From: Caldalkalibacillus salinus
GTDB taxonomy: Bacteria; Bacillota; Bacilli; Caldalkalibacillales; JCM-10596
Reading direction: 5' to 3'
NCBI RefSeq assembly: GCF_016745835.1
Contig: NZ_JAERVL010000007.1
Span: 55,413-119,412 of the forward strand
DNA: 64,000 bases
Every line of letters begins with the position of its first letter. The stretch's first letter is position 1. The position numbers and the translations under genes are program-made. This document shows, one piece after another, positions 28,279 through 37,839 of this stretch. The notes under the pieces are model-generated. The model made no database searches, had not been told where the DNA came from, and saw only the letters and a program-made list of their open reading frames with translations.

Positions 28279-29745
28279 CTATATGAGGCCGTATTTTTTT
28301 ATTTTATACTGTAAGGTCTGACGCGGGACCGAAAGCAGATGGGCTGCCCGCTTGATATTACCGTTCGTTTCTTCTAGTGCTTTTTGTATCCAATATTTTT
28401 CCTCGGCTTCGAGATGTTCTTGTAAGGAGGGAATGTTAAAGGCATCCTCTTCTCTCTGTGGCTCATCTGTTACGATGGTAACCATACGCGGGGGACGAGG
28501 TGCCGATATTTTGTCTTGGTCCATTCCACCCCACTGCCGTTGAAGACTATCTGGAAAGTGGTGTGTTTCTAGATATGACTCGTCGGCCATATGAATCGCC
28601 GCCTCTAAGGCATGTTCAAGCTCTCTTACATTCCCTGGCCAGTCATATTGTTGGAAGCATGTTTGGGCCTTGGGTGAAAGCCTTACCTTTTCCTTTTGGC
28701 GTTGACAGAACGACTCAATAAAGTAGGAGGTCAGCAACGGAATATCCGCTTTTCTCTCTCTCAAAGGGGTCAGATACAGCGACATAACGTGAATCCGATA
28801 GAATAGATCTGCACGTAAACGACCCTCTTTGACCGCTTCCCACGGATCCTCATTCATAGCAACCACGATCCTTACATTAACAGCTACCGGTTTGTTCCCC
28901 CCTACAGGGCGTACGTACCCTTCTTGTAATACACGGAGGAGCTTCGCTTGTAATTCCATAGGCATCGCATTTAACTCATCTAGAAATAACGTTCCTTCAT
29001 TCGCTAATTCAAACAGCCCTTTGCGGTCCATGGCACCAGTGAATGACCCTTTTTTTGTCCCAAATAGTAGGCTTTCAAGAAGTGTCGATGGTAGGGCTGC
29101 ACAATTTTGGGCAATAAATGGGTTTTCTTTGCGTGGGGATGCTTGGTGTAGGGATTGGGCGATAATCTCTTTACCTGTGCCTGTTTCGCCATAGACGAGT
29201 ACAGGTGCCGAACTTTCGGCCATCTTGAGGACATTTTTTTTCATGTCTAACATCACGGGGTCTTGGGTGATGAAATGCTCAATGTGAAAGGTACATCCCC
29301 CTTTTTGCAGCGCAGCATTGGATTGTTTCGTTCTTTGGAAAATCTGGGCTTGGAGATCGAGTACTCTTTCAGACAATCCTTTGATTTTGGATATATCTTT
29401 GGCCACCTCTAAGGCACCGACCCGTTTACCATCGACGTGTATGGGCAGGGTTGTATTAATTGTTTCGACCCGTTTGCCCTTAAGATTGGTATACGATTGC
29501 GGTTCGTTTACGATCGATTCACCCGTTTTGATCACCTGTAGCAGTGTACTCGTGTGCTCATTTAAGGAAGGGAAAATATCTAAAACATGTTTGCCGATCA
29601 CTTCCTCTTCCGTTAACCCGTCAAGCTGAGCCACCACGTGGTTATAATAAATGGTTTTTCCTTCAGCATTAATGACGTGAATCCCTTCATCAATAGAGGA
29701 CAGAATGGCGCGTAACATTTCTGGAGAATTGATCCATTGTCCCAT
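28279..29745 (-). CDS. PAS-containing sigma-54-dependent activator (RocR/BkdR type)
   Basis: 488 residues: a PAS sensor (about 8-120), an AAA+ domain with Walker A GETGTGKE (186-193), the sigma-54 contact loop GSFTGA (233-238; usual form GAFTGA) and GTLFLDELNAMP, then a Fis-type C-terminal helix-turn-helix (NIKRAAHLLSVPRQTLQYKIKKYG). The ATG at 29745 follows GGGAGGTGG; an in-frame start 20 codons upstream has none. It lies upstream of the sigma-54 promoter of the kam operon in the same orientation, so it is the likely lysine-responsive activator of kdd-kamABCDE. Confidence 0.93.
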   Translation of the reverse strand: MGQWINSPEMLRAILSSIDEGIHVINAEGKTIYYNHVVAQLDGLTEEEVIGKHVLDIFPSLNEHTSTLLQVIKTGESIVNEPQSYTNLKGKRVETINTTLPIHVDGKRVGALEVAKDISKIKGLSERVLDLQAQIFQRTKQSNAALQKGGCTFHIEHFITQDPVMLDMKKNVLKMAESSAPVLVYGETGTGKEIIAQSLHQASPRKENPFIAQNCAALPSTLLESLLFGTKKGSFTGAMDRKGLFELANEGTLFLDELNAMPMELQAKLLRVLQEGYVRPVGGNKPVAVNVRIVVAMNEDPWEAVKEGRLRADLFYRIHVMSLYLTPLRERKADIPLLTSYFIESFCQRQKEKVRLSPKAQTCFQQYDWPGNVRELEHALEAAIHMADESYLETHHFPDSLQRQWGGMDQDKISAPRPPRMVTIVTDEPQREEDAFNIPSLQEHLEAEEKYWIQKALEETNGNIKRAAHLLSVPRQTLQYKIKKYGLI

Positions 29746-29962
29746 CGCTCCACCTCCCATCGGTGCGTTTGAAAATGATTTGACGGTAACGCTCTCAACA
29801 TTCACCTATATGTGAGCCATGATGCTCAAAATTCGTCACTTATTGATTACAACGTCAGGAAGCAAAATCCTTTAAAATATTGCCATTATTTTGTACATTT
29901 GATACAGTCTCATTGAAGTTACATTCTGATACATCACACTAAATAAGAGGAGAAGATCTCGT

Positions 29963-30970
29963 TTGAAGAAAGCATTTGTTTTATTCATCGTTTTTACTTT
30001 ACCCTTTGTTTCTCTTCCTGTTAGGGACATTGAGGCCTCCAATCACAGTCGTCCCTGGGTGAGCCATGCATGGAAAATAATAAGCAAAACAGGTGACTGG
30101 TGGTTTGATACAAGACCAAAAACACAGAATGGGCCAAATGCTGACCTTTTTTCCTCAGGTAGCCTGATGTTCAACTCTAACCAACATGGCCCTCTCGCTA
30201 GGCATGATGTTGAAATCCAGAGTGTCCAGTCCGAGTCTATTGAAGCTTTTGCTCAAACGAGTGCGGTGAACTGGCCAGGGAATATAACGATTATCATCTC
30301 AGACCCTGATAACAACGATGTGGTAAGTCAGACTGTAACGAGTCATGAGTTTGTCTATCACGAGCCCGATAAGTTAGGGAGCTACACGGTACGCTACGTT
30401 CAAAACCATAGAGAAACCTGGGATGCCCAATTATATCACTGGCACTCTCATAAAGAAGATGGTCAGCCATGCGCACCTCATGGAGAGTGTGTGAGTCCCG
30501 ATGGGCTTACACTAAAGGAAGTGGACGATGGTAAATTTTATATTGTGCCATCAGAATTCCATATGAATGCACGAAACACGCAGAATTTCGGGAGAAGCAT
30601 GACTTTATCAACGCTACAAGAACAAAATTATGATCAAGCGCTCGGCGCACACGTCAGGTATTTTAAGAACTTTGATATTGGTGATGACGTTATCTTTGAA
30701 GATATGATCTTGGACATCACGTATGATCCTGGAAGTGATGAGACGCGATTTGCATTTGAAGATAGACTTGGCGGTATCTCAGAATATCCTTTCAAAGGTG
30801 ACTTAAGACAACGTTATGATGTGGGTCAAACACTGAAACTGGCCTTCACAGTCGTGAGTGAATATGATAGCGAGCCGTTTGAAGTCTTGAATTATATCAA
30901 GTATGGTTTAGACAATGATGGAGAGGCACCAGAAATAGACGATTATTTAGTTGATAACAGTCGCAAATGA
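29963..30970 (+). CDS. Secreted protein of unknown function
   Basis: 335 residues with a signal peptide (MKKAFVLFIVFTLPFVSLPV, cleavage probably near IEASN). I do not recognise a family. The mature part has beta-rich stretches: NITIIISDPDNNDVVSQTVTS with a Bacillus-surface-protein look, a Cys pair (CAPHGEC), then two similar acidic blocks near the C-terminus. No LPXTG or membrane anchor. The start is TTG behind GAGGAGAAG. It is divergent from the sigma-54 activator and has its own terminator. Confidence 0.75.
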   Translation: MKKAFVLFIVFTLPFVSLPVRDIEASNHSRPWVSHAWKIISKTGDWWFDTRPKTQNGPNADLFSSGSLMFNSNQHGPLARHDVEIQSVQSESIEAFAQTSAVNWPGNITIIISDPDNNDVVSQTVTSHEFVYHEPDKLGSYTVRYVQNHRETWDAQLYHWHSHKEDGQPCAPHGECVSPDGLTLKEVDDGKFYIVPSEFHMNARNTQNFGRSMTLSTLQEQNYDQALGAHVRYFKNFDIGDDVIFEDMILDITYDPGSDETRFAFEDRLGGISEYPFKGDLRQRYDVGQTLKLAFTVVSEYDSEPFEVLNYIKYGLDNDGEAPEIDDYLVDNSRK

Positions 30971-31031
30971 GTAAGTGGAGGATATGAAGCGGTTGAAAAG
31001 TTAAGAAAGTGTTATTCGACTTGTGTCAATT

Positions 31032-31080
31032 AAAAAGCCAAGAACTCCCGCCTTACTTGGGATTCCTGGCTTATTTTTTA
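31032..31080 (+). terminator. Terminator after the secreted-protein gene
   Basis: GCCAAGAACTCCC pairs with GGGATTCCTGGC (one bulge, one G-U) and is followed by TTATTTTTTA. Confidence 0.75.
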
Positions 31081-31155
31081 TTGGTAATAGCTTAAGAAAA
31101 TTTCACAGAGTTAGGTCGATCCCTCTAAATGTGGCTTATACATGTGATTGTACGC

Positions 31156-31596
31156 TTATTGTTTGTGGATACGGATATCCAAGGTGAGATGGTCAATGAA
31201 GGCGTTATTCATCTTTAAATCATAGCCTAGAGTCAGTTGCCCCGTATCTTCGTTCCAATTAAAGGTCAGCTTTGTCGTCTTGGTTTCCATAGGCATCATT
31301 CCGTAAGGGGTGTGGTAGCGCCCTTCCGTTGTTTTTCCTTTCACGTAGGTGTGGTTCATCTGTACGGTCCCGTGTCGGATTAATTTGATCTCTTCACCTT
31401 TGATTTTTAATGTGGTATGTGTGGGCTGATCCTCACCCTCGTCTCCAATCTGTTCTTCATAACGCAGGATATATTCTTGATCACCGTCATGGTAAAGGTA
31501 ACCTTGGCGCTGTGTTTGCGTATCTTTGGTCTTATTTTCCTTTGAGATGGTCGTTACGTCGATCAGGACTTCAATCTTGGCAAACGGTTTAGCCAT
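31156..31596 (-). CDS. ywiB: DUF1934 beta-barrel protein, YwiB-like
   Basis: 146 residues, mostly alternating beta strands with the DUF1934 pattern (GYLYHDGDQEYILRYEE, HTTLKIKGEEIKLIRHG, TPYGMMPMET). Bacillus YwiB belongs here; it has a calycin-like barrel and no known function. It overlaps speB by 8 bp and is the last gene of the speE-speB unit. Confidence 0.85.
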   Translation of the reverse strand: MAKPFAKIEVLIDVTTISKENKTKDTQTQRQGYLYHDGDQEYILRYEEQIGDEGEDQPTHTTLKIKGEEIKLIRHGTVQMNHTYVKGKTTEGRYHTPYGMMPMETKTTKLTFNWNEDTGQLTLGYDLKMNNAFIDHLTLDIRIHKQ

Positions 31597-32467
31597 GCCT
31601 AACCCATCCTAACAGTATTTCGCGTACGAGCTTGGCAGCGACGATTTGCGTTTGCTCTGAAGGGTCGTACACGGGCGCTACTTCTACAACGTCAGCCCCG
31701 ACAACCTGAATATCAGACTGAGCCATAAACACGATCGATTCGAGAAGCTCTTTGGAGGTGATGCCACCCGGTTCGGCGGTGCCTGTCCCTGGGGCCGCTG
31801 CAGGGTCGAGTACATCAATATCGATTGTCACATAAACGGGGCGCCCAGCTAAGGAAGGTAATATCTTTTTTAACGGTTCTAGCACGTCAAACTTGTACAG
31901 GTGCATCCCCGACTCACGAGCATATTGGAATTCCTCTTGCATACCTGAGCGAATCCCGAAGGAGTACACGTTCTCTGGCCCTAGGAGGTCACACGCTTTT
32001 CTGATCGGTGTCGCATGAGACAAAGGCTCACCCTCGTAATCTGAGCGTAAATCTGTATGCGCATCAATATGAATAATCGCGAGATCATCGTGCTTCTTGT
32101 ACATTTCTTGAATCACGGGCCAGGTCACAAGGTGCTCCCCTCCGAGCCCTAAAGGGAACTTGTCATCTGACACGACTTTTCTGACATAATCGGAAATGAG
32201 AGATAAACTACGCTCTGGATTACCAAAGGCAAGGGGGATGTCTCCGGCATCAAAATATCTGACTGAATCTAGGTTGCGGTCAAGATAAGGACTATATTCC
32301 TCTAGCACGAGGGAAACCTCGCGTATACGTGCTGGGCCAAAACGTGACCCTGGCCGAAAGCTAGCGGTATAATCCATCGGCATGCCGTAGATCACCGCTT
32401 CACTGGAGGCATAATCTTCCTGACTGGCTATAAAGACGTTTCCGGAATAAGCTTCATCAAATTTCAT
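31589..32467 (-). CDS. speB: Agmatinase
   Basis: 292-residue ureohydrolase that splits agmatine to putrescine and urea. Metal-binding motifs are GGEH, IDAHTDLR and IDIDVLDPAAAPGTGTAEPGG, binding two manganese ions. It lies 14 bp after speE, as in Bacillus, where the two enzymes make spermidine from agmatine through putrescine. GTTCCTCC-type spacing of the ribosome site (AGGAGGAAC reading minus) supports the ATG at 32467. Confidence 0.95.
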   Translation of the reverse strand: MKFDEAYSGNVFIASQEDYASSEAVIYGMPMDYTASFRPGSRFGPARIREVSLVLEEYSPYLDRNLDSVRYFDAGDIPLAFGNPERSLSLISDYVRKVVSDDKFPLGLGGEHLVTWPVIQEMYKKHDDLAIIHIDAHTDLRSDYEGEPLSHATPIRKACDLLGPENVYSFGIRSGMQEEFQYARESGMHLYKFDVLEPLKKILPSLAGRPVYVTIDIDVLDPAAAPGTGTAEPGGITSKELLESIVFMAQSDIQVVGADVVEVAPVYDPSEQTQIVAAKLVREILLGWVRHG

Positions 32468-32481
32468 TTTCAGGGTTCCTC

Positions 32482-33321
32482 CTATCTATCCTCCGTCAAG
32501 TCCTTGACGAATTTGGGCAAAGCAAACGCTGCATGGTGTATTTCTGGGGTGTAGTATTGGGTCTCTATATCTGGAATATCACTGATATTGACCGCTAGCG
32601 GATCATGTTTCTTAGATCCTAAGGTAAACGTCCACAAGCCACTCGGATACGTTGGAATGTTACACGTGTATAGTCGCGTAATAGGGAAAATCGCTTTGAC
32701 GTCTCCAAAGACTTGTCTGATTAAATGGTCATGGAACCAGGGATTGTCCGTCTGGGCCACAAAAATACCCTCTGCCGTTAAGGCATCGTATATCCCTTGA
32801 TAAAAACCTTTCTCAAACAGCTTCGCCGCTGGACCTACGGGTTCAGTGGAATCAACCATAATCACGTCATACTCATCTTTATGGTCATGAATATGCATAA
32901 AGCCGTCAGCTACTTGTACGTCGACTCGGGGGTCCTCTAGTTGACCAGCAATCTGAGGAAGATACTTTTTAGAGTACTCGATCACTTTGCCATCAATCTC
33001 GACGAGTACGGCTTTTTCAACTGTCGGGTGCTTCAGAATCTCCCGGATGGCACCCCCGTCTCCTCCGCCGACCACTAACACTTTCTTTGGGTGGGGATGG
33101 GTGAACAGGGGCACGTGGGCCACCATTTCATGATAGACAAACTCGTCCATCTCAGTTGTCATGACCATGCCATCTAAAACAAGCATATTGCCAAATTGCT
33201 CCGTCTCAATCATATCAAGCTTTTGAAAATCTGTTTGTTCTGTATGTAAACTTTGTTTAACTTTACTCGTAATCCCATGTGTAGGTGTTTGCTTCTCTGT
33301 AAACCATAGTTCCATACTCAC
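32482..33321 (-). CDS. speE: Spermidine synthase
   Basis: 279-residue aminopropyltransferase joining putrescine and decarboxylated S-adenosylmethionine. Motifs: [18 protein letters not shown], the SAM-site [16 protein letters not shown], and DSTEPVGPA. It is first gene of speE-speB-ywiB and divergent from pbpG. The 339-bp gap to pbpG holds the two divergent promoter regions and no gene. Confidence 0.95.
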   Translation of the reverse strand: MSMELWFTEKQTPTHGITSKVKQSLHTEQTDFQKLDMIETEQFGNMLVLDGMVMTTEMDEFVYHEMVAHVPLFTHPHPKKVLVVGGGDGGAIREILKHPTVEKAVLVEIDGKVIEYSKKYLPQIAGQLEDPRVDVQVADGFMHIHDHKDEYDVIMVDSTEPVGPAAKLFEKGFYQGIYDALTAEGIFVAQTDNPWFHDHLIRQVFGDVKAIFPITRLYTCNIPTYPSGLWTFTLGSKKHDPLAVNISDIPDIETQYYTPEIHHAAFALPKFVKDLTEDR

Positions 33322-33599
33322 TCACCTCTTTTTCTATTCCTAGCGTACCCTTTGTCTTAAAAGTTAAAAACGAGTCAAGAGTCCCCGTGTTGCTACACTT
33401 TGAACTTCCATTCATTTTTAATGGTTTAACTGAACATATCTATTATTTATGATGACTTTACCTCATCTGCAAGCCAAGGTAGATGTGAAGCCATTGCAAC
33501 ACACAAATTATAACCAAACATGATGAAAATGCAAGAGAAAAATTCTGGCCTGCCCACTATCATCTCGCTTATAGCATTTTTTTATTGTTGCCACATTTA

Positions 33600-33629
33600 G
33601 TATAAAAAGCTTGCACACAACCGATACTG
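33600..33629 (+). promoter_or_regulatory. Possible forespore-type promoter of pbpG
   Basis: GTATA (33600-33604), an 18-base spacer and GATACTG (33623-33629) resemble a sigma-F/sigma-G promoter (-10 consensus about CATACTA, five of seven here). Bacillus pbpG is expressed in the forespore, so such a promoter would fit, but the match is imperfect. Confidence 0.35.
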
Positions 33630-33660
33630 CTTAACAGATGAGATAGTGGGGGTGTTGTGA

Positions 33661-35715
33661 TTGGAAGTCATACAAGAATCTAGATTTGTTCTATTTGTAC
33701 GTCGATTGACACGTCTATTATTTATGATGTGTTTACTTTCGTTAGCTCTTATTATGTTATCCATTCTCGGGTTGCTCTATCTGCGTTCCCAGCCTTTACC
33801 CCCGGTGACGATTCATGAGAATACCACGATATACGCTGAAGATGGTAAAGTCATAGACACTGTGAACAGAGGACAGAACCGTACTTATGTCCCTATGGAT
33901 GATGTTCCTATGGAAGTGGTACAAGCAGCACTCGCGGTGGAAGACCAACGCTTCTATCAGCATTATGGGATTGATTTCCGGCGGGTAGCAGGGGCGATGC
34001 TGGTCAACATCAAGCAAGGGGCGTTAGCAGAGGGCGCCAGTACGATTACGCAACAGCTAGCGAGAAATTTATATCTGACACACGACAAAACGTGGATGCG
34101 CAAAATTAAAGAAGCCATTTACGCCTTACAATTAGAGATGCATTATTCCAAGTCTCAAATCCTAGAGCGATATTTGAATCAGATTTACTTTGGTCACTCC
34201 GCGTATGGCGTCGAGTCAGCCTCTCGCTTATTTTTTGGAAAACACGTCAGTGAACTAAGCTTAGCGGAGAGCGCCATGCTAGTGGGTATACCGAAAGGTC
34301 CTCGTTATTATTCCCCTTTTCTCAATGAGGACAATGCGCGGGATAGACAGCATCTTATCCTTAATCTCATGTTTCAGCAAGGATTCATTACTGAACAGAA
34401 GATGAAAGAAGCCTTAGCAGAGGAAATGACGATATTAGATCCTGACGCTTATGCCAATCGTACGGCCGAAATGGCACCATACTTCACCGACTACGTGCGT
34501 AAACTTGCCGTACAACGGTACGGCATAGAAGAGGAAATGTTTGATCATGGTGGTCTCAGCATTTATACAACCTTGGACCCGGCGATGCAAGAAGCAGCTG
34601 AGGAGATTGTGGAAGAACAACTCCCGGAGGATCGGCCCTTACAAACCGCTTTATACGCGATGGACCCACGTAATGGACATATTAAAGCAATGGTGGGGGG
34701 AAAAGATCATACAACGTCACAGTATAACCGCGTATTCGCTGCCCGTCATCCAGGGTCTTCGATTAAACCTTTCCTCTATTATGCTGCCTTAGAGCAAGGC
34801 ATGACACCATTGACGCTCATGAAGAGTGAACCGACGACCTTTACTTACGATGATGGCCGGCGAACGTATACACCACAGAATTTTAATAATGTATACCCTA
34901 ACGATTATATTACGATGGAGAGAGCTATCGCTAAATCAGACAACATATATGCCGTTAAAACCATGATGTTCTTAGGAGAAGAGATGATGGTCGATACGCT
35001 ACACCGCTTTGGTATAGAACGTCCATTCCAGCCACTGCCTTCCTTAGCTTTAGGGGCTCAAAATGTGACTTTGGCTGAGATGGTAAGAGGGTACGGCGCA
35101 TTAGCCAACGAAGGGAAACTAACAGAACCGGTTGCCATCCTTAGAATAGAAGATCGCCATGGTGAAGTACTTGTGAACGAGGAACCGGAAGAAACTCAGG
35201 TCCTCGATCCTGGCCAGACGTTTATTCTTAATCGCATGCTAAGAAGTGTATTTGAACCGGGGGGTACAGGACACCGTGTATCCAGTTTATTAGATCGTCC
35301 CGTAGCTGGGAAAACGGGATCAACCGACACTGACTCATGGATGATTGGACACGCTCCGCAACTTGTGACCGGTGTATGGGTGGGATATGATCAGAACGAA
35401 TTTATTAATCATAACAATGATGGGAGAATAGCAGCTCAAATATGGGCCACTTTTATGGAGGAAGCATTGAAGGAAGACATGCCAGCCCTGTTTCCCGTCC
35501 CTGACGGTGTTGTCGGCGCCTATGTCAACCCGGATAACGGCATGTTAGCGACAGAACATTGTCCGGTCACACGTCTTCTGTATTTCAAGGAAGGGACGGA
35601 ACCGACTGAGTACTGCCATGACCATCTCCCAAATCCTGATACGGCACCAAAGCCTGTAGAAGTTGAAGAGCCCTCCTCCTTCTGGCAAAAGATTAAACAG
35701 TGGTGGGAGCATTAA
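33661..35715 (+). CDS. pbpG: Class A penicillin-binding protein (PbpG/PBP2d-like)
   Basis: 684-residue bifunctional peptidoglycan synthase. One N-terminal membrane segment (about 15-40) comes first. The glycosyltransferase domain has EDQRFYQHYGID and GASTITQQLARNLY. The transpeptidase domain has the SxxK serine in PGSSIKP, SDN and KTGSTD. TTG start behind GGGGGTG. Its place next to speE-speB matches Bacillus pbpG, which makes spore peptidoglycan; that synteny rather than sequence detail supports the symbol. Confidence 0.9.
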   Translation: MEVIQESRFVLFVRRLTRLLFMMCLLSLALIMLSILGLLYLRSQPLPPVTIHENTTIYAEDGKVIDTVNRGQNRTYVPMDDVPMEVVQAALAVEDQRFYQHYGIDFRRVAGAMLVNIKQGALAEGASTITQQLARNLYLTHDKTWMRKIKEAIYALQLEMHYSKSQILERYLNQIYFGHSAYGVESASRLFFGKHVSELSLAESAMLVGIPKGPRYYSPFLNEDNARDRQHLILNLMFQQGFITEQKMKEALAEEMTILDPDAYANRTAEMAPYFTDYVRKLAVQRYGIEEEMFDHGGLSIYTTLDPAMQEAAEEIVEEQLPEDRPLQTALYAMDPRNGHIKAMVGGKDHTTSQYNRVFAARHPGSSIKPFLYYAALEQGMTPLTLMKSEPTTFTYDDGRRTYTPQNFNNVYPNDYITMERAIAKSDNIYAVKTMMFLGEEMMVDTLHRFGIERPFQPLPSLALGAQNVTLAEMVRGYGALANEGKLTEPVAILRIEDRHGEVLVNEEPEETQVLDPGQTFILNRMLRSVFEPGGTGHRVSSLLDRPVAGKTGSTDTDSWMIGHAPQLVTGVWVGYDQNEFINHNNDGRIAAQIWATFMEEALKEDMPALFPVPDGVVGAYVNPDNGMLATEHCPVTRLLYFKEGTEPTEYCHDHLPNPDTAPKPVEVEEPSSFWQKIKQWWEH

Positions 35716-35796
35716 AACATGAAGATAGATTAGATTACACTTAAAAAATGGACTGTCCCTTTATTGATTTGTTTAAAGGGTATAGGCAAAGAACGC

Positions 35797-35827
35797 AAAA
35801 AGGTAGGGAAGCTTCCCTACCTTTTTG
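35797..35827 (+). terminator. Terminator after pbpG
   Basis: Perfect palindrome GGTAGGGAAGCTTCCCTACC flanked by AAAAA and TTTTT, so it can work on both strands. Confidence 0.85.
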
Positions 35828-35923
35828 CTGTCCTAGTATATGTACCTCATGTACAGACTCTATTTTACTGCTTTCCCGTGCGATAGACAATACGCGTTTT
35901 CCTCGTCACAAAAAGTTCACACT

Positions 35924-36433
35924 TTAGTTTTGAGGGACAAGGCTTTTGAGATGGCTGATAAATGCATTCGCTTTTTCTAGTTCCTCTACACTATAGTTCT
36001 GTTTACTTTTGACACGCTGGACTTTCTCTGTTAAATGGTCGCCTTGAAGCTTATCGAAATATAACATCGTGGAGACCAATTCTAAAAACCTAGAACTCTC
36101 TTGGTTAAGAGTATCGACAAACGATTCGTAGGCTAGCATGTCCGTGGGATAGTGTTCAAGGTACTCTTTCCCCTTCCCACTCAGCTCATACTTATACTGC
36201 GTATATCCGCTTTTGGTTTCTTTTACTTCCTGAATGAATCCTAAGTTATACAACTCTTCAATCTGTAAACTCAGTTCCTCAGAATAAGGTCCATAAAAAT
36301 GGAAATTAAACCTTTCTTGAAAATCATATTTAAATTTCTTGGAAATATAAACAATCTTTTGTAGTTTTTTCCTTCCAGTCACCTGACCAGCAGTCTGAAA
36401 CAAATACAATAGCTTTGCATGTTCTTTCAGCAT
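35924..36433 (-). CDS. ywgA: YwgA-family protein
   Basis: 169 residues; Bacillus YwgA-like, function unknown. The middle has a winged-helix look (GRKKLQKIVYISKKFKYDFQERFNFHFYGPYSEEL), similar to Panacea/SocA-type domains that link to toxin-antitoxin biology, but no partner is visible. The ATG at 36433 follows GAGGAGGGG and is preferred to one seven codons upstream. It follows the HD hydrolase gene by 92 bp, as in Bacillus. Confidence 0.8.
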   Translation of the reverse strand: MLKEHAKLLYLFQTAGQVTGRKKLQKIVYISKKFKYDFQERFNFHFYGPYSEELSLQIEELYNLGFIQEVKETKSGYTQYKYELSGKGKEYLEHYPTDMLAYESFVDTLNQESSRFLELVSTMLYFDKLQGDHLTEKVQRVKSKQNYSVEELEKANAFISHLKSLVPQN

Positions 36434-36525
36434 ATGACCCCTCCTCATATACACCTCGTTTCAAAGTACGTCCATCTCCATTGGTTACCTATTAACCCCT
36501 TCTACATTTATCTATACGCAATGTA

Positions 36526-37839
36526 TTAAGTGATATCTAGTAGCGTCTTAATCTTGGCTACCGTTTCTCTATACTTAAGGTCTTGTTCTTTTTCTAAAAT
36601 CAAATCTAAGGCGAAGTATAGTTTATGGTCTGTTCTTTTCTTGCCTGTGATGGCTTCAACTATATCCGACTGAGTTGAAAGTTCGGCCAATTTTCCGTCC
36701 GGCATCTGAAGATAGATTGGTATGCGCTCTCCGTCTTCTCCAGGGCGATAGAAATCATACGGTAAATCGGATGAGGAGTCAATTTCCAAATAATAGTCTG
36801 TATCTAGTCCAAGCTCCTCAAAGCACTCTACAAGCTCTTTCCACAGTGTCATCTGCTCCGAAGGATGGTACTCAATATATTTGAAAAGTTTCCGGTTCAT
36901 AAAACGCTCACAAAGGTCACTAAGTATCGGATCATTTTCATTCTTCCACACTTGGAAGTAATACAGAATAATAGACTCGTCAAGCTGTAAATACGCGTCT
37001 AAGTCGATATCCTGTTCAATCACTGGCATCAATAATGTAGGTGTGTCCTTGAATGAGTAGCCACTGTGAAAAAGTTCAGTGGCACGTTGAAAGATCTTTC
37101 TTAGGATGACTTCAGAACTTCTGGTGACGGGATGAAAATACACCTGCCAGTACATTTGGTAACGAGACATGATATAGTCTTCCACAGCGTGCATGCCGCT
37201 ATATTTAATAACGGCATAATCCTCATGCGGGCGCATCACACGCAGGATACGCTCCATATCAAAGTTACCGTAGTTGACACCTGTATAGTAGGCATCCCTT
37301 AAAAGGTAATCCATGCGGTCAGCGTCAATTTGGCTTGAGATAAGGCTGATAATAAACTTATTCTCATGCGTTTTCGCGATGACTTCGCTCACTTTCTGTG
37401 GAAAGTCAGGGGAAGCTTTACGCAATACTCGGTTAATCTCCGTCTCTCCCGTTACAATCGCTTGCGTCCACTCTTCATGATCCGTATCAAACACTTTTTC
37501 AAAACTATGAGAAAAGGGTCCATGTCCAACGTCATGCAATAAAGCTGCGCTTAAACATAAAAGTCGATCTCGTTGTTCCCATTGCAGCGAATCCATGACT
37601 TGCTCCACTATGCGTCGCATAATCTCATATACCCCTAAGGAATGATTAAAGCGACTATGCTCTGCGCCATGAAACGTAATAAAGGTTGTCCCAAGCTGAC
37701 GTATACGACGCAAACGTTGAAACTCTGGGGTGTTAATGAGCTCCCAGATTAACTGGTCTTTGACGTGAACATAACGGTGGACAGGGTCTTTGAACACCTT
37801 TTCCTCATCCAGTGTTTGATATAATATGTTTGACACCAC
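36526..37839 (-). CDS. ywfO: HD-domain phosphohydrolase, YwfO-like
   Basis: 437 residues. The HD motif is in LLHDVGHGPFSHSFE, with an upstream metal His in TFHGAEHSRFNHSLGVYE and a further DxxR region (SSQIDADRMDYLLRD). These match the dGTPase/SAMHD1-like group. The Bacillus orthologue is a nucleotide phosphohydrolase of uncertain physiological role. It is first in a two-gene unit with ywgA. Confidence 0.88.
   Translation of the reverse strand: MVSNILYQTLDEEKVFKDPVHRYVHVKDQLIWELINTPEFQRLRRIRQLGTTFITFHGAEHSRFNHSLGVYEIMRRIVEQVMDSLQWEQRDRLLCLSAALLHDVGHGPFSHSFEKVFDTDHEEWTQAIVTGETEINRVLRKASPDFPQKVSEVIAKTHENKFIISLISSQIDADRMDYLLRDAYYTGVNYGNFDMERILRVMRPHEDYAVIKYSGMHAVEDYIMSRYQMYWQVYFHPVTRSSEVILRKIFQRATELFHSGYSFKDTPTLLMPVIEQDIDLDAYLQLDESIILYYFQVWKNENDPILSDLCERFMNRKLFKYIEYHPSEQMTLWKELVECFEELGLDTDYYLEIDSSSDLPYDFYRPGEDGERIPIYLQMPDGKLAELSTQSDIVEAITGKKRTDHKLYFALDLILEKEQDLKYRETVAKIKTLLDIT

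Noticed and set aside
33553..33650. Imperfect inverted repeat CCCACTATC/GATAGTGGG across the pbpG upstream region
   Set aside because: The right arm covers the ribosome site, but the likely promoter lies between the arms, so the left arm would not be transcribed. Long spacing makes chance likely.
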